Shown: piece by piece, positions 13,289 to 20,245 of the stretch
How the letters are laid out: every line of letters begins with the position of its first letter
Numbering within the stretch: the stretch's first letter is position 1
From: a virus
Strand: one strand, 5' to 3'
IMG/VR virus record: IMGVR_UViG_3300038701_003273
Span: 1 to 33,338 of that record
DNA length: 33,338 nt
Notes under the pieces: model-generated
Seen by the model: the letters and a program-made list of their open reading frames with translations, nothing else
What the model was told of the DNA's origin: nothing
Database searches by the model: none
Program-made: the position numbers and the translations under genes

Positions 13289-13334
13289 AGTCTGGTCTTA
13301 TCGAAAGCGCAGCAGCGCCAGAGGATGAGACTTG

Positions 13335-13658
13335 ATGACCCACGACCCACTCCCATGCCCCTTCTGCGGCAGCAACGACGTCCACGTGAACGGCATCGGC
13401 CAGCAGGTCGTGCGGTGCATGAAGTGCAGGTGCGAAGGCCCGGCGATCTGCGCGGCCGCCCCGGAGATCCAAGCACGCCTCAACCGCATCTCGCCCGCCG
13501 AGACGTGGATTCAGGCGCTGCGCCGATTCGCAATCGAGGCCTGGAACGCGGCGCCTCGACCGACCTTCCTGCAGACGATCACGTGCGGTGAATGCGGTGA
13601 CCAGGTCTCCGTCGAGGCCTGTCAGTGCGAGCGAGCGGCCGAGGAGGCTGCAGCGTGA
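13335..13658 (+). CDS. Lar family restriction-alleviation-type zinc-ribbon protein
   Basis: 107 residues from ATG 13335 with GAGG about ten bases upstream. The start LPCPFCGSNDVHVNG, then VRCMKCRCEGP and, after a spacer, AIEAWNAAPR, is the signature of the Lar/restriction-alleviation family: two CxxC pairs, then a W(N/A) motif. Lar of Rac prophage modulates host type I restriction. A second cysteine set near the C-terminus (CGECGDQ...CQC) is an extra zinc knuckle not present in short family members. It is the first gene after OL, so it is expressed early, which suits a protein that protects incoming DNA. The alleviation activity itself is inferred from the family. Confidence 0.8.
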   Translation: MTHDPLPCPFCGSNDVHVNGIGQQVVRCMKCRCEGPAICAAAPEIQARLNRISPAETWIQALRRFAIEAWNAAPRPTFLQTITCGECGDQVSVEACQCERAAEEAAA

Positions 13659-13867
13659 GCGCCCGCGTCGCCTCCCTGCCCTGCCCGTTCTGCAAGGGCC
13701 TCGACCTGAACCGCACGGCTGCGTTCATCGAATGCCTCACCTGCGGCGCTCGAGGGCCGCTGGCCGCTCAGGCAGTCGCTGACCAGCAGCGCCAGGCGCG
13801 GCACTGGAACACCCGGGCATGGCGGCCGAAGGAGGCGACGCGCTCGCCACGGCGGTGGGTGCGATGA
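13655..13867 (+). CDS. Second Lar-like zinc-ribbon protein
   Basis: 70 residues from GTG 13655, which overlaps the preceding stop (GTGA). It repeats the Lar pattern in short form: LPCPFCKGLDLNRTAAFIECLTCGARGP, then ARHWNTRA. It is thus a tandem relative of the gene before it rather than its continuation; the two share motif order but little other sequence. It may broaden or tune the same anti-restriction function, or act as a small nucleic-acid-binding protein. Confidence 0.75.
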   Translation: MSARVASLPCPFCKGLDLNRTAAFIECLTCGARGPLAAQAVADQQRQARHWNTRAWRPKEATRSPRRWVR

Positions 13868-14037
13868 GCGGCGATCTGGTCGTCCTCGCCTACCTCGCCG
13901 TCGGCGCCGTGATCGGCGAAGCCATGGCCCCGCAGCCGCGCCTGTCGGTGCGGATCGGGTGGTGCCTGATCTGGCCTGTCGCGCTGCTGGTCGCAGCCAT
14001 AGACCGCGCCTTCGATGCGCTGGGGGCTCGCCGATGA
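13864..14037 (+). CDS. Small two-helix membrane protein
   Basis: 57 residues, ATG 13864 overlapping the previous stop (ATGA). Two hydrophobic segments (LVVLAYLAVGAVIGEAM and IGWCLIWPVALLVAAI) are separated by a short polar loop (APQPRLSVR), with a basic C-terminal tail. It is a likely inner-membrane hairpin protein. Early-expressed membrane peptides of this size can affect host division, superinfection or host metabolism; nothing here selects among these. Confidence 0.65.
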   Translation: MSGDLVVLAYLAVGAVIGEAMAPQPRLSVRIGWCLIWPVALLVAAIDRAFDALGARR

Positions 14038-14219
14038 GCGTCGTGCACAGCACCGGCTCCGGGCGCTACGCCGTCACGCATGACGACGACGGCTATCGCG
14101 TCACCGACACCGCGACCTGGCGCAGCACGGTCGTCGACTTCCTCACCGAAGCGATCGTGCTGGCGGAGTACGCCGAGGATCTCGATCTCCCCGTCCACCC
14201 CAGGAGTGCAGCCGCATGA
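14034..14219 (+). CDS. Small hypothetical early protein
   Basis: 61 residues, ATG overlapping the previous stop (ATGA). The first half is beta-like (GRYAVTHDDDGYRVTDT) and the second an acidic helix (TEAIVLAEYAEDLDL). The shape resembles a tiny wing or antiparallel sheet plus helix, as in small phage inhibitors. The family is not recognised. Strong coupling in the operon supports that it is translated. Confidence 0.55.
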   Translation: MSVVHSTGSGRYAVTHDDDGYRVTDTATWRSTVVDFLTEAIVLAEYAEDLDLPVHPRSAAA

Positions 14220-14440
14220 AGCCGATCGATCTGCTGCGCGGGCTGTGCCCGAGCGCGCTGAACGTAACCCTGACCGTGGGCCAGGTCCGCGAGCTCGAAC
14301 AGGCGCGGATCCGGCGCGAGTACGCGGCGAACGGGCTGCGGGTCGTGGGCGGGACGCTCCACCAGCGCCGGCAATCGCTGATCTCGCAGATTGCAGCGGA
14401 GCGGCAGGGCGAGCATCCGTTCGGAGGTGGTGCGGCATGA
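14216..14440 (+). CDS. Small helical early protein
   Basis: 74 residues, ATG overlapping the previous stop. Sequence LNVTLTVGQVRELEQARIRREYAANG suggests a short strand followed by a long basic helix, and the end is Gly-rich. The pattern could suit a small DNA-binding or protein-binding adaptor. No family is recognised. Confidence 0.55.
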   Translation: MKPIDLLRGLCPSALNVTLTVGQVRELEQARIRREYAANGLRVVGGTLHQRRQSLISQIAAERQGEHPFGGGAA

Positions 14441-14826
14441 GCGATCACGAGCAGCTCGGCTTCTTCGAGGGCGACCAGATGCGCGAGGCGGCCGAAGCCT
14501 TCCACACGGCGAACCCGAAGCTCTGGGACCTGTTCGTCCGCTTCTGCTGGGCAACGATCCAGGCTGGCCACCAGCACTACAGCGTGAACGCCATCTTCGA
14601 GCGGATCCGCTGGGAGACCGACGTAGGCGAGCAAGGCGCGCCCGGTCAGGCCTTCAAGATCAACAACAACCACCGGGCCTTCTACGCGCGGCGCTTCATG
14701 CGCGTGTTCCCCGAGCACGACGGGTTCTTCCGGACTCGGGAGCAGCGACCGATGGCAGAAGAGCCCGCGACCGGCGGCGAGCTCGGTCCGGGCGAATTCC
14801 CCGAGGAGCGGAGGGACGTCGCGTGA
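14437..14826 (+). CDS. Conserved-looking phage protein of unknown function
   Basis: 129 residues, ATG overlapping the previous stop (ATGA). The core LWDLFVRFCWATIQAGHQHYSVNAIF, ERIRWETD, FKINNNHRAFYARRFMRVFPEH is one I recall from several phages and integrated elements, near recombination genes. The aromatic, basic FKINNNHRAFYARRF stretch looks like a substrate- or DNA-binding surface. The C-terminus (after about residue 100) is an acidic, Pro/Gly-rich tail. No enzyme motif is visible. It directly precedes rdgC and overlaps it by four bases. Confidence 0.65.
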   Translation: MSDHEQLGFFEGDQMREAAEAFHTANPKLWDLFVRFCWATIQAGHQHYSVNAIFERIRWETDVGEQGAPGQAFKINNNHRAFYARRFMRVFPEHDGFFRTREQRPMAEEPATGGELGPGEFPEERRDVA

Positions 14827-15734
14827 CCCTGTTCCGCAACTTCCGCGTGTGGCAGCTCGACGCGCCCATCCGCGACGCGCTCGAAAGCGATCGGACCATG
14901 CAGCTCGAGGATGCGGTGTTCGCGCCGTGCGGCCCGGGCCAGGTCGAATCGATGGGCTGGGAGGAAGTGCTGCCCGAGCAGGGCCTGCGCCGGGATCTCT
15001 CAGACGCGGCGTTCCTGAAGGCGCGCATTCAGGAGCGCGTGCTGCCGTCCGCAGCGATCGCCGAGGTGCTCACCGATCGGATCGAAGAGGTCGAGGCCCG
15101 CGAGGGTGCGCCCGTGCGCGGTGCACGGCGCCGGGAGCTCGCTGACGAGGTCCGCGCATCGCTCATACCGAAGGCACCGCTGAAGTCCTCGAGGCAGTGG
15201 CTGTGCATCGATCACGAGCAGGCGCTCGCCATGGTCGACACCACGACGCTCGCGAGGGGCGAGGCGGTTCTCTCGATGCTCCGGGGCTGTCTCGGCAGCC
15301 TGCCGCTACGCCCGCTCGCCTTCGCGCACCCGCTCGACGGCGTGCTGACGGCCTGGCTGCGCACCGGCGATCTCCCGTCCGGGTTCTCGCTCGGTGAGTG
15401 GTGCGATCTGCAGCACCCGCAGGACACGGCGAACACCGTGAAGCTCCGCGGCCAGCAGCTCGACGAAGACGAAGTCCCCGCGATGCTCGACCGCGGCATG
15501 CGCGTCACGGCCCTTGAGCTGGTCTGGGAGGTCGACGCCGACGCCCCGCTGAAGTTTGTGATCGGCGAGGACGGATCGTTTCGGCGCGTGTCGGTGCCCT
15601 GGGAGTACGGCGGGGATCTCGACGTTGAGGACGAGGCGTCGCGCATGGACGCCGACCTGACGCTGGTCGTTCTGTCGATGCGGCGCCTGTTCGCGGCGCT
15701 GTTCCCTGCGCTGGGCGGGAGGGTCGTGGAGTGA
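14823..15734 (+). CDS. rdgC: Recombination-associated protein RdgC
   Basis: 303 residues, the normal length, starting at GTG 14823 (GTGA overlap). It begins FRNFRVWQL and contains DAVFAPCGPGQVESMGWEEVLP, close to the conserved RdgC N-terminal 'F.PCG..E..S.GWV.P' segment. Also present are QWLCIDHEQALAMVDTTT, SLPLRPL, FSLGEWCDLQHPQDTANTVKLRGQQL and the final LDVEDEASRMDADLTLV. RdgC forms a ring around DNA and limits RecA-promoted recombination in beta- and gammaproteobacteria. In a phage it could restrain the host RecA response or protect phage replication intermediates. It is a good indicator of a proteobacterial host. Confidence 0.93.
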   Translation: MTLFRNFRVWQLDAPIRDALESDRTMQLEDAVFAPCGPGQVESMGWEEVLPEQGLRRDLSDAAFLKARIQERVLPSAAIAEVLTDRIEEVEAREGAPVRGARRRELADEVRASLIPKAPLKSSRQWLCIDHEQALAMVDTTTLARGEAVLSMLRGCLGSLPLRPLAFAHPLDGVLTAWLRTGDLPSGFSLGEWCDLQHPQDTANTVKLRGQQLDEDEVPAMLDRGMRVTALELVWEVDADAPLKFVIGEDGSFRRVSVPWEYGGDLDVEDEASRMDADLTLVVLSMRRLFAALFPALGGRVVE

Positions 15735-15937
15735 GCGAACCGCGCGTGATCTACCTGCAGCCTCAGTGCCCGTGCGGCTCGGAGACCGGGATGGACTTCT
15801 CGGGCGACGGCGTCGGCCGCTTCTGGTGCGAGGACGACGTGTGGGGCGGCGAGATCTGCGAGGCGTGCGGCGAGCACCTGCCGAGCGCGACTCGCTACGA
15901 GGCAGCGCCCTCGTCGACCGCCGAGGCCGAGACGTGA
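15731..15937 (+). CDS. Small zinc-ribbon protein
   Basis: 68 residues from GTG 15731, overlapping the RdgC stop (GTGA). CPCGSETG near residue 13, FWCEDD and EICEACGEHLP later give five Cys and one His, consistent with a single zinc ribbon. The tail is Ser/Ala/Glu-rich. It is the third zinc-ribbon gene of this operon. No specific family. Confidence 0.6.
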   Translation: MSEPRVIYLQPQCPCGSETGMDFSGDGVGRFWCEDDVWGGEICEACGEHLPSATRYEAAPSSTAEAET

Positions 15938-16146
15938 CCGAGGAGCGGGCCGCGTACAGGGTTGCCGGACTGCGCGTCGAGCCGGTCGATCTCGGCGAGT
16001 ACGTGCAGCTGCGCTGGGGCGTGGTCCTGCACCGCGCCGGACGGCGCCCGGCGCTGATTGCGCAGTTCGCCGCCGAGCGCGAGCGGGACGCCTACGTGAT
16101 CCAGCGAGGGCGGGCAGAGCGGAGAGTGGCGGGGGTGCGGGCGTGA
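15934..16146 (+). CDS. Small hypothetical early protein
   Basis: 70 residues from GTG 15934, overlapping the stop of the zinc-ribbon gene before it. Beta-strand-like, Val- and Arg-rich sequence (GLRVEPVDLGEYVQLRWGVVLHRAG), then a helix (LIAQFAAERERDAYVIQ). The last 12 residues are basic and probably disordered. It overlaps the methyltransferase start by four bases. Function unknown. Confidence 0.5.
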   Translation: MTEERAAYRVAGLRVEPVDLGEYVQLRWGVVLHRAGRRPALIAQFAAERERDAYVIQRGRAERRVAGVRA

Positions 16147-17549
16147 GCCGGACGCCAGGCAACGCGGACCTGTTCCAGGGGCTCGTCGTCGACTCGTTCG
16201 CGGGCGGCGGCGGGGCGTCGATCGGCATCGAGCGCGCCCTCGGGCGGCCGGTTGACGTCGCGATCAACCACAGCGACGACGCGATCGCGATGCACGAGGC
16301 GAATCACCCGCACACGCGGCACTTCCGCGAGGACATCTGGGAGGTCGACCCGATAGAGGCAACCCGCGGGCGCCCGGTCGATCTGGCGTGGTTCTCGCCG
16401 GACTGCACCCACTTCTCGCGGGCCAAGGGCGCACGGCCCTGCTCGCCGCGGATCCGTGGACTGGCGTGGGTCGTCGTGCGGTGGGCCCGAAAGGTCCGGC
16501 CCCGGATCATCCTCCTCGAGAACGTCGCCGAGTTCGAAACCTGGGGGCCGCTGACGGAAGAACACCGCCCGTGCCCGAAGCGCCAGGGCGAACACTTCGC
16601 TTTGTGGCGGAAGCAGCTCGAGAAGCTCGGTTACACGATCGACTGGCGCACGCTCTGCGCAGCCGACTACGGCGCGCCCACGAGCCGCCGGCGCCTGTTC
16701 CTCGTCGCGCGCTGCGACGGTGCACCGATCAGGTGGCCGGAGCCGACGCATGGCCCCGGGCGCGTGCCGTACCGAACAGCGGCCGAGATCATCGACTGGT
16801 CGCTGCCGTGCCCCTCGATCTTCCTGACGCCGGACGAGGCCCGCGCCGTCGGGTGCCGCCGCCCCCTCGCCGAGAAGACCATGGCGAGGATCGCCGCTGG
16901 CATCCGCCGCTACGTGCTCGAGCATCCGGACCCGTTCGTGGTCGACGTCGACGGGCACCCCGCGGCGCCCTTCATCGCGCCCCGCTACGGCGAGCGGCCG
17001 ACTCAGACCCCGCGCACGCACGATGTCCGCGCTCCAGTGCCCACGATCGTGCCCTCCGGCAACGGGCAGCGGCTCGTAGCCGCCTGGCTGGCGCAGCACA
17101 ACGGCGGGATGGTCGGGCACGACGCGCGGGAGCCTTTCTCGACGATCACCGGGAAGGCCAGTCACCAGCAGCTCGTCACCGCGGACTTGGACGGGCCGAC
17201 GGATCGGCGGAGCCAGGTGCACGCGTTCCTGTCGAGCTACTACGGCATCGGTATAGGGCAGGACTGCCGCGACCCGCTGCGCACGATCACCGGCCGCGAT
17301 CGCTTCGGGCTGGTCCTCGCCGAGCGCCGGCACGAGATCACCGACGTGGGCATGCGCATGTTCAGCGTGCCCGAGCTGTATCGCGCCCAGGGCTTCCCCG
17401 ACTGGTACGTGACGGACGTCGGTGCGCGCGGGCAGCGCCTGACGAAGACCGCGCAGCTGAAGCTCGTGGGCAACAGCGTGTGTCCGGACATGAGCGCCGC
17501 GCTCGTGCGCGCGAACGTCGGCGTGGCGGCCGGGAGCGTTGCGGCGTGA
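16143..17549 (+). CDS. C5-cytosine DNA methyltransferase
   Basis: 468 residues, GTG start overlapping the previous stop. Motif I is VDSFAGGGGASIGIE (residues 16-30). Motif IV carries the catalytic Cys88 in FSPDCTHFS instead of the usual PPCQ, a variant I recall from phage enzymes. Motif VI is ENV (126-128). Motif VIII-like SRRRLFLVARC, motif IX YRAQGFPDWY and motif X LVGNSVCPDMSAAL close the fold, so the enzyme is complete. The region between motifs VIII and IX is long and holds the target-recognition domain. It should methylate the C5 of cytosine in its own target, most likely to shield phage DNA from host restriction. No partner nuclease gene is present. The target sequence cannot be read from the protein. 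Confidence 0.93.
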   Translation: MSRTPGNADLFQGLVVDSFAGGGGASIGIERALGRPVDVAINHSDDAIAMHEANHPHTRHFREDIWEVDPIEATRGRPVDLAWFSPDCTHFSRAKGARPCSPRIRGLAWVVVRWARKVRPRIILLENVAEFETWGPLTEEHRPCPKRQGEHFALWRKQLEKLGYTIDWRTLCAADYGAPTSRRRLFLVARCDGAPIRWPEPTHGPGRVPYRTAAEIIDWSLPCPSIFLTPDEARAVGCRRPLAEKTMARIAAGIRRYVLEHPDPFVVDVDGHPAAPFIAPRYGERPTQTPRTHDVRAPVPTIVPSGNGQRLVAAWLAQHNGGMVGHDAREPFSTITGKASHQQLVTADLDGPTDRRSQVHAFLSSYYGIGIGQDCRDPLRTITGRDRFGLVLAERRHEITDVGMRMFSVPELYRAQGFPDWYVTDVGARGQRLTKTAQLKLVGNSVCPDMSAALVRANVGVAAGSVAA

Positions 17550-17866
17550 CGCCCACCAGCCCCTACCGCTGCTGCAGCGCCTGCGACGGCTCTGGTGAGT
17601 GGCGCGGCATGTTCCGCGGCCACGAAGGACCCTGCGCGCCCTGCGGCGGCATCGGGCTCGTGCTTCAGGACGGCTCGCTGCTACCGCCAGACGAGATCGC
17701 CCGCGTCGTGCGCGTCTACCGGCAGATGCTGCGGACGCGCGACAGCCAGCTGAAGCGACTGCAAGCGCAGCTCGACGCCCTGCAGCCACCAGCGCCCAAG
17801 AAGACCCCCGACGACATCCTGCGCGACGCGGTGTATCCGCCCGGCTCGCGCTATCACGGAGACTGA
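17546..17866 (+). CDS. Small protein with DnaJ-type zinc finger and coiled coil
   Basis: 106 residues from GTG 17546 (GTGA overlap with the methyltransferase). The N-terminus has CSACDGSGEW and CAPCGGIG, the CxxCxGxG pair of DnaJ-type zinc knuckles, with about 15 residues between. A helical, coiled-coil-like segment (IARVVRVYRQMLRTRDSQLKRLQAQLDAL) and a Pro-rich end follow. Such proteins occur beside phage DNA-modifying enzymes. Nucleic-acid binding is a fair guess only. Confidence 0.65.
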   Translation: MTPTSPYRCCSACDGSGEWRGMFRGHEGPCAPCGGIGLVLQDGSLLPPDEIARVVRVYRQMLRTRDSQLKRLQAQLDALQPPAPKKTPDDILRDAVYPPGSRYHGD

Positions 17867-17868
17867 CC

Positions 17869-18420
17869 ATGGACAGGATCGACGGACTGGCACTGCAGGA
17901 GCTCCGAGAGACGTGCGAGGAGGTGCTCGAGGGAGCGGTCGGAGAGCAAGTCTTCGACACGAAGGACGCGGCGTTGATCATCGCCCTGATGGACGAGCGC
18001 GATGCGCGCCTGGACGCAGCCCCGGAGGACGATCTCGCGCGCGCCGCTCGCTTGATTAGCGTGAGCGATGTGTCTGAGGGGCTGAAGAGCCTGGCGGGTC
18101 AGGACGAGGCACCGGAGCCGGAGGGGCTCAGGGAGGCGCTGCTCGACGTGCAGGGCATCTTGGCTACTGCTGCGGATCGTTGCGTCCGCATGTCGGACGC
18201 TCGTGAATTGATCAGGCAAGCAGAAGTGAAGGTTCGCACCGCCCTCGCCCGCCCCGCCGCTGCCGAGGGGGTGGAGAGAGGGGCGGCACGCCTCCTGCGC
18301 GAGCTGATCTCAGGCTTTGCCGGCGACTACACCGTGCCGAGCCACTGGCACATGCGCGCGAAAGACGTTGTTGCTCGTGTTCGCGCCCTCGCCCCCGACG
18401 AGGAGCAGGCCGATGGGTGA
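17869..18420 (+). CDS. Hypothetical acidic helical early protein
   Basis: 183 residues, ATG 17869, two bases after the previous stop. It is mostly helical and acidic in its first two-thirds (LQELRETCEEVLEGAVG, AALIIALMDERDARLDAAPEDD). The second half has GLREALLDVQGILATAADRCVRMSDARELIRQA, then a Gly/Ala region and FAGDYTVPSHWHMRAKDVVARVRAL. No domain is recognised. It may be a fusion of two short helical modules. It overlaps the next gene by eight bases. Confidence 0.6.
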   Translation: MDRIDGLALQELRETCEEVLEGAVGEQVFDTKDAALIIALMDERDARLDAAPEDDLARAARLISVSDVSEGLKSLAGQDEAPEPEGLREALLDVQGILATAADRCVRMSDARELIRQAEVKVRTALARPAAAEGVERGAARLLRELISGFAGDYTVPSHWHMRAKDVVARVRALAPDEEQADG

Positions 18421-19195
18421 TGCGAAAGCGCGACCGATCCTGTTCTCGGCGCCGATGGTGCGGGCACTGCTGGACGGCAGGAAGACGCAGACGCGGCGAG
18501 TCGTGAAGCCGCAGCCCGCCCACTGCGTCGTCCCATGCGGCTACACCCCGACTGGCTGGGCAGCCGGCGACGACGGCGGCGGCTGCACATGCCGGCCGGT
18601 GCGGTGTCCGTACGGCGCCCCGGGCGATCTGCTGTGGGTGCGGGAGACATGCCGCGCGCACGAGCTGACGACGGCAGAGGCCGAGGATCAGACCGATCCG
18701 TTTGGGCTGTGGAAGCGGCAGGGCCTGGAAGAGCCGCCGTACGGGCTCGATGGCGTGATCTACAGGGCTGACGGTACGTTCCGAGAGATCGAGAACTCGC
18801 CAGCCGCCTCCGATGCGTGGAGCGCGCTGAACGCCTATCGCGGCAGACGGGGCGCCACCGTGCCGCCGATTCATATGCCTCGCTGGGCGTCCCGCCTGAC
18901 GCTCCGCATCACCGACGTGCGCGTCGAGCGGCTGCAGGAAATCAGCGAGGAAGACGCGCGCTGGGAGTCGATCGGCCTCCGAACTGCGGACGACTTCGAC
19001 GGCGACCGGATGGCGATGACGAACGCCTGCGCACGGTCGAGGCGCGGCGGCTTCGCGATGTTGTGGGATCACATCAACGGTGCCGGCGCCTGGGAAGTGA
19101 ATCCGTGGGTCTGGGCCGTCTCGTTCGAGGTCATCCGCCGCAACGTGGACGACGTACTCGCCACCACCGATGCCCCACGGAGCGAGCAGGGATGA
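18413..19195 (+). CDS. ASCH/PUA-type phage protein
   Basis: 260 residues from ATG 18413. The pattern PILFSAPMVRALLDGRKTQTRRVVKP at the start, GAPGDLLWVRETCR in the middle and IHMPRWASRLTLRITDVRVERLQEISEEDA later is a well-known phage family with the ASCH/PUA fold. Such proteins bind RNA or modified bases, or take part in nucleic-acid surveillance. An internal Cys-rich insert (HCVVPCG...CTCRPVRCP) looks like a zinc site. The end FAMLWDHINGAGAWEVNPWVWAVSFEV is also typical. Its biochemical role in phages is not established. It is the largest unknown of this operon. Confidence 0.8.
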   Translation: MGDAKARPILFSAPMVRALLDGRKTQTRRVVKPQPAHCVVPCGYTPTGWAAGDDGGGCTCRPVRCPYGAPGDLLWVRETCRAHELTTAEAEDQTDPFGLWKRQGLEEPPYGLDGVIYRADGTFREIENSPAASDAWSALNAYRGRRGATVPPIHMPRWASRLTLRITDVRVERLQEISEEDARWESIGLRTADDFDGDRMAMTNACARSRRGGFAMLWDHINGAGAWEVNPWVWAVSFEVIRRNVDDVLATTDAPRSEQG

Positions 19196-19722
19196 GCGCC
19201 GTGATCTCAGACTGCGGGACCTACCGCTACCAGCTCACACGAGAACTCGGCCCGCAGCTTGGCGGCCCGGTCTTCGGCGCCTGCGTGTTCGTCATGCTGA
19301 ACCCGAGCACCGCGGACGCCGAGCAGGACGACCCAACGATTCGGCGCTGCATCGGCTTCGCGCGCTCGATGCGGATGACGTGTCTCCGCGTCGTCAACCT
19401 GTTCGCCTATCGCGCGACAGATCCCGCCAGGCTGCGTGCGCTCTCGCTGGAGGACGCTATCGGGCCGGAGAACGACGAGCACATCGCTGACGCCTGTCGG
19501 CTGACGCACGACGGCTTCGGGATCGTGATCTGCGCATGGGGTGCGAACGAGACTCGCGGGCGAGATCGCGAAGTGCTGGAGATCATCCGCCGGCAGGGCG
19601 TCACGCCCTACGCTCTCGGCGTCACCAAGGCGGGTCACCCGCGGCACCCGCTGTACCTCAAGAAGACAGCCGTCCCGACGCCGCTCGCACACCACCCCGA
19701 TGCGGGCGAGGGGGGAGCGTGA
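19192..19722 (+). CDS. DUF1643-family protein
   Basis: 176 residues, ATG overlapping the previous stop (ATGA). It begins CGTYRYQLTRELG, then VFVMLNPSTADAEQDDPTIRRC, LRVVNLFAYRATDP and ICAWGANETRGRDREVL, and ends PRHPLYLKKTAVPTPL. These are the characteristic motifs of DUF1643 (LNPS.A....D.T...C..fa, NLF..R.T.P..L, AWG..). The family is common in phages and restriction-rich islands. Its function is undetermined; conserved Asn, Asp and Trp residues suggest a nucleotide- or base-binding pocket. Confidence 0.88.
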   Translation: MSAVISDCGTYRYQLTRELGPQLGGPVFGACVFVMLNPSTADAEQDDPTIRRCIGFARSMRMTCLRVVNLFAYRATDPARLRALSLEDAIGPENDEHIADACRLTHDGFGIVICAWGANETRGRDREVLEIIRRQGVTPYALGVTKAGHPRHPLYLKKTAVPTPLAHHPDAGEGGA

Positions 19723-19979
19723 GCGAGACCACCGGCTACCCAAAGCAATTCTGGCGCTGCTCACAGTGCCTACAGGAGTTCGAATGGGGCGATGAGTCGA
19801 GGCGCTATTCCAGCGTGGCTATGGACGAGCACCTTCCCGAAGACGCCCCCATGCTTTGCAGCGAGGTGTGCGTCGCGCGATTTGAGGCGCGCATGAACAG
19901 CGGGGAAGTCGAAGTCCCGCTCGTCACGGCCGTTGGCTACACGGGCGCGCGGATCAAGGGGAAGCGCCGTGGCTACTGA
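19719..19979 (+). CDS. Small zinc-finger protein
   Basis: 86 residues, GTG start overlapping the DUF1643 stop (GTGA). CSQCLQEFEWGDE and, about 30 residues on, MLCSEVCVARFEARM provide CxxC and CxxxC, a TRASH/MYM-like treble-clef spacing. The tail (ARIKGKRRGY) is basic. Likely a nucleic-acid- or protein-binding zinc finger; the family is not certain. Confidence 0.6.
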   Translation: MSETTGYPKQFWRCSQCLQEFEWGDESRRYSSVAMDEHLPEDAPMLCSEVCVARFEARMNSGEVEVPLVTAVGYTGARIKGKRRGY

Positions 19980-20017
19980 CCGCCGCCCCACAGACAAGAG
20001 CGCAGGAGATCACTGAC

Positions 20018-20245
20018 GTGAACGCGCCAGACCACCAGCCCCGCCGCATGATCGCGATCGGCGAAGTGATCGGCATGACGTCGCTGTCGAAATCGACGAT
20101 CTATCGGCTCATGGGCGAGGGCGACTTTCCGCAGCCGGTCGCGCTGACGCCGTGCACGAAGCGATGGGTCGAGAGCGAGGTGCAGGCCTGGATCGATGAG
20201 CGCATCGAGGCCGCGCGGGCGCCGCTGGCCGTCGGTCAGGACTGA
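20018..20245 (+). CDS. AlpA-like excisionase/HTH regulator
   Basis: 75 residues from GTG 20018, with AGGAG nine bases upstream. The sequence IAIGEVIGMTSLSKSTIYRLMGEGDFPQPVALTPCTKRWVESEVQAWID is the AlpA (MerR-related winged helix) pattern: IG...V...TGLS.STIYR.M..G.FP.PV.L......W...EV..W. AlpA-type proteins act as excisionases or activate integrase genes of P4-like elements. It closes the left operon and its last 10 bases overlap, tail to tail, the end of the integrase gene. A role in excision fits this location. Confidence 0.88.
   Translation: MNAPDHQPRRMIAIGEVIGMTSLSKSTIYRLMGEGDFPQPVALTPCTKRWVESEVQAWIDERIEAARAPLAVGQD

Noticed and set aside
14391-14822. Extension of the RdgC frame upstream of 14823
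   Set aside because: It overlaps another coupled gene in a different frame. RdgC's normal length and conserved start match GTG 14823.
16092-17981. Minus-strand frame of more than 600 codons opposite the methyltransferase
   Set aside because: The plus strand holds an intact methyltransferase with all motifs; the reverse frame is low-complexity and Arg-rich.
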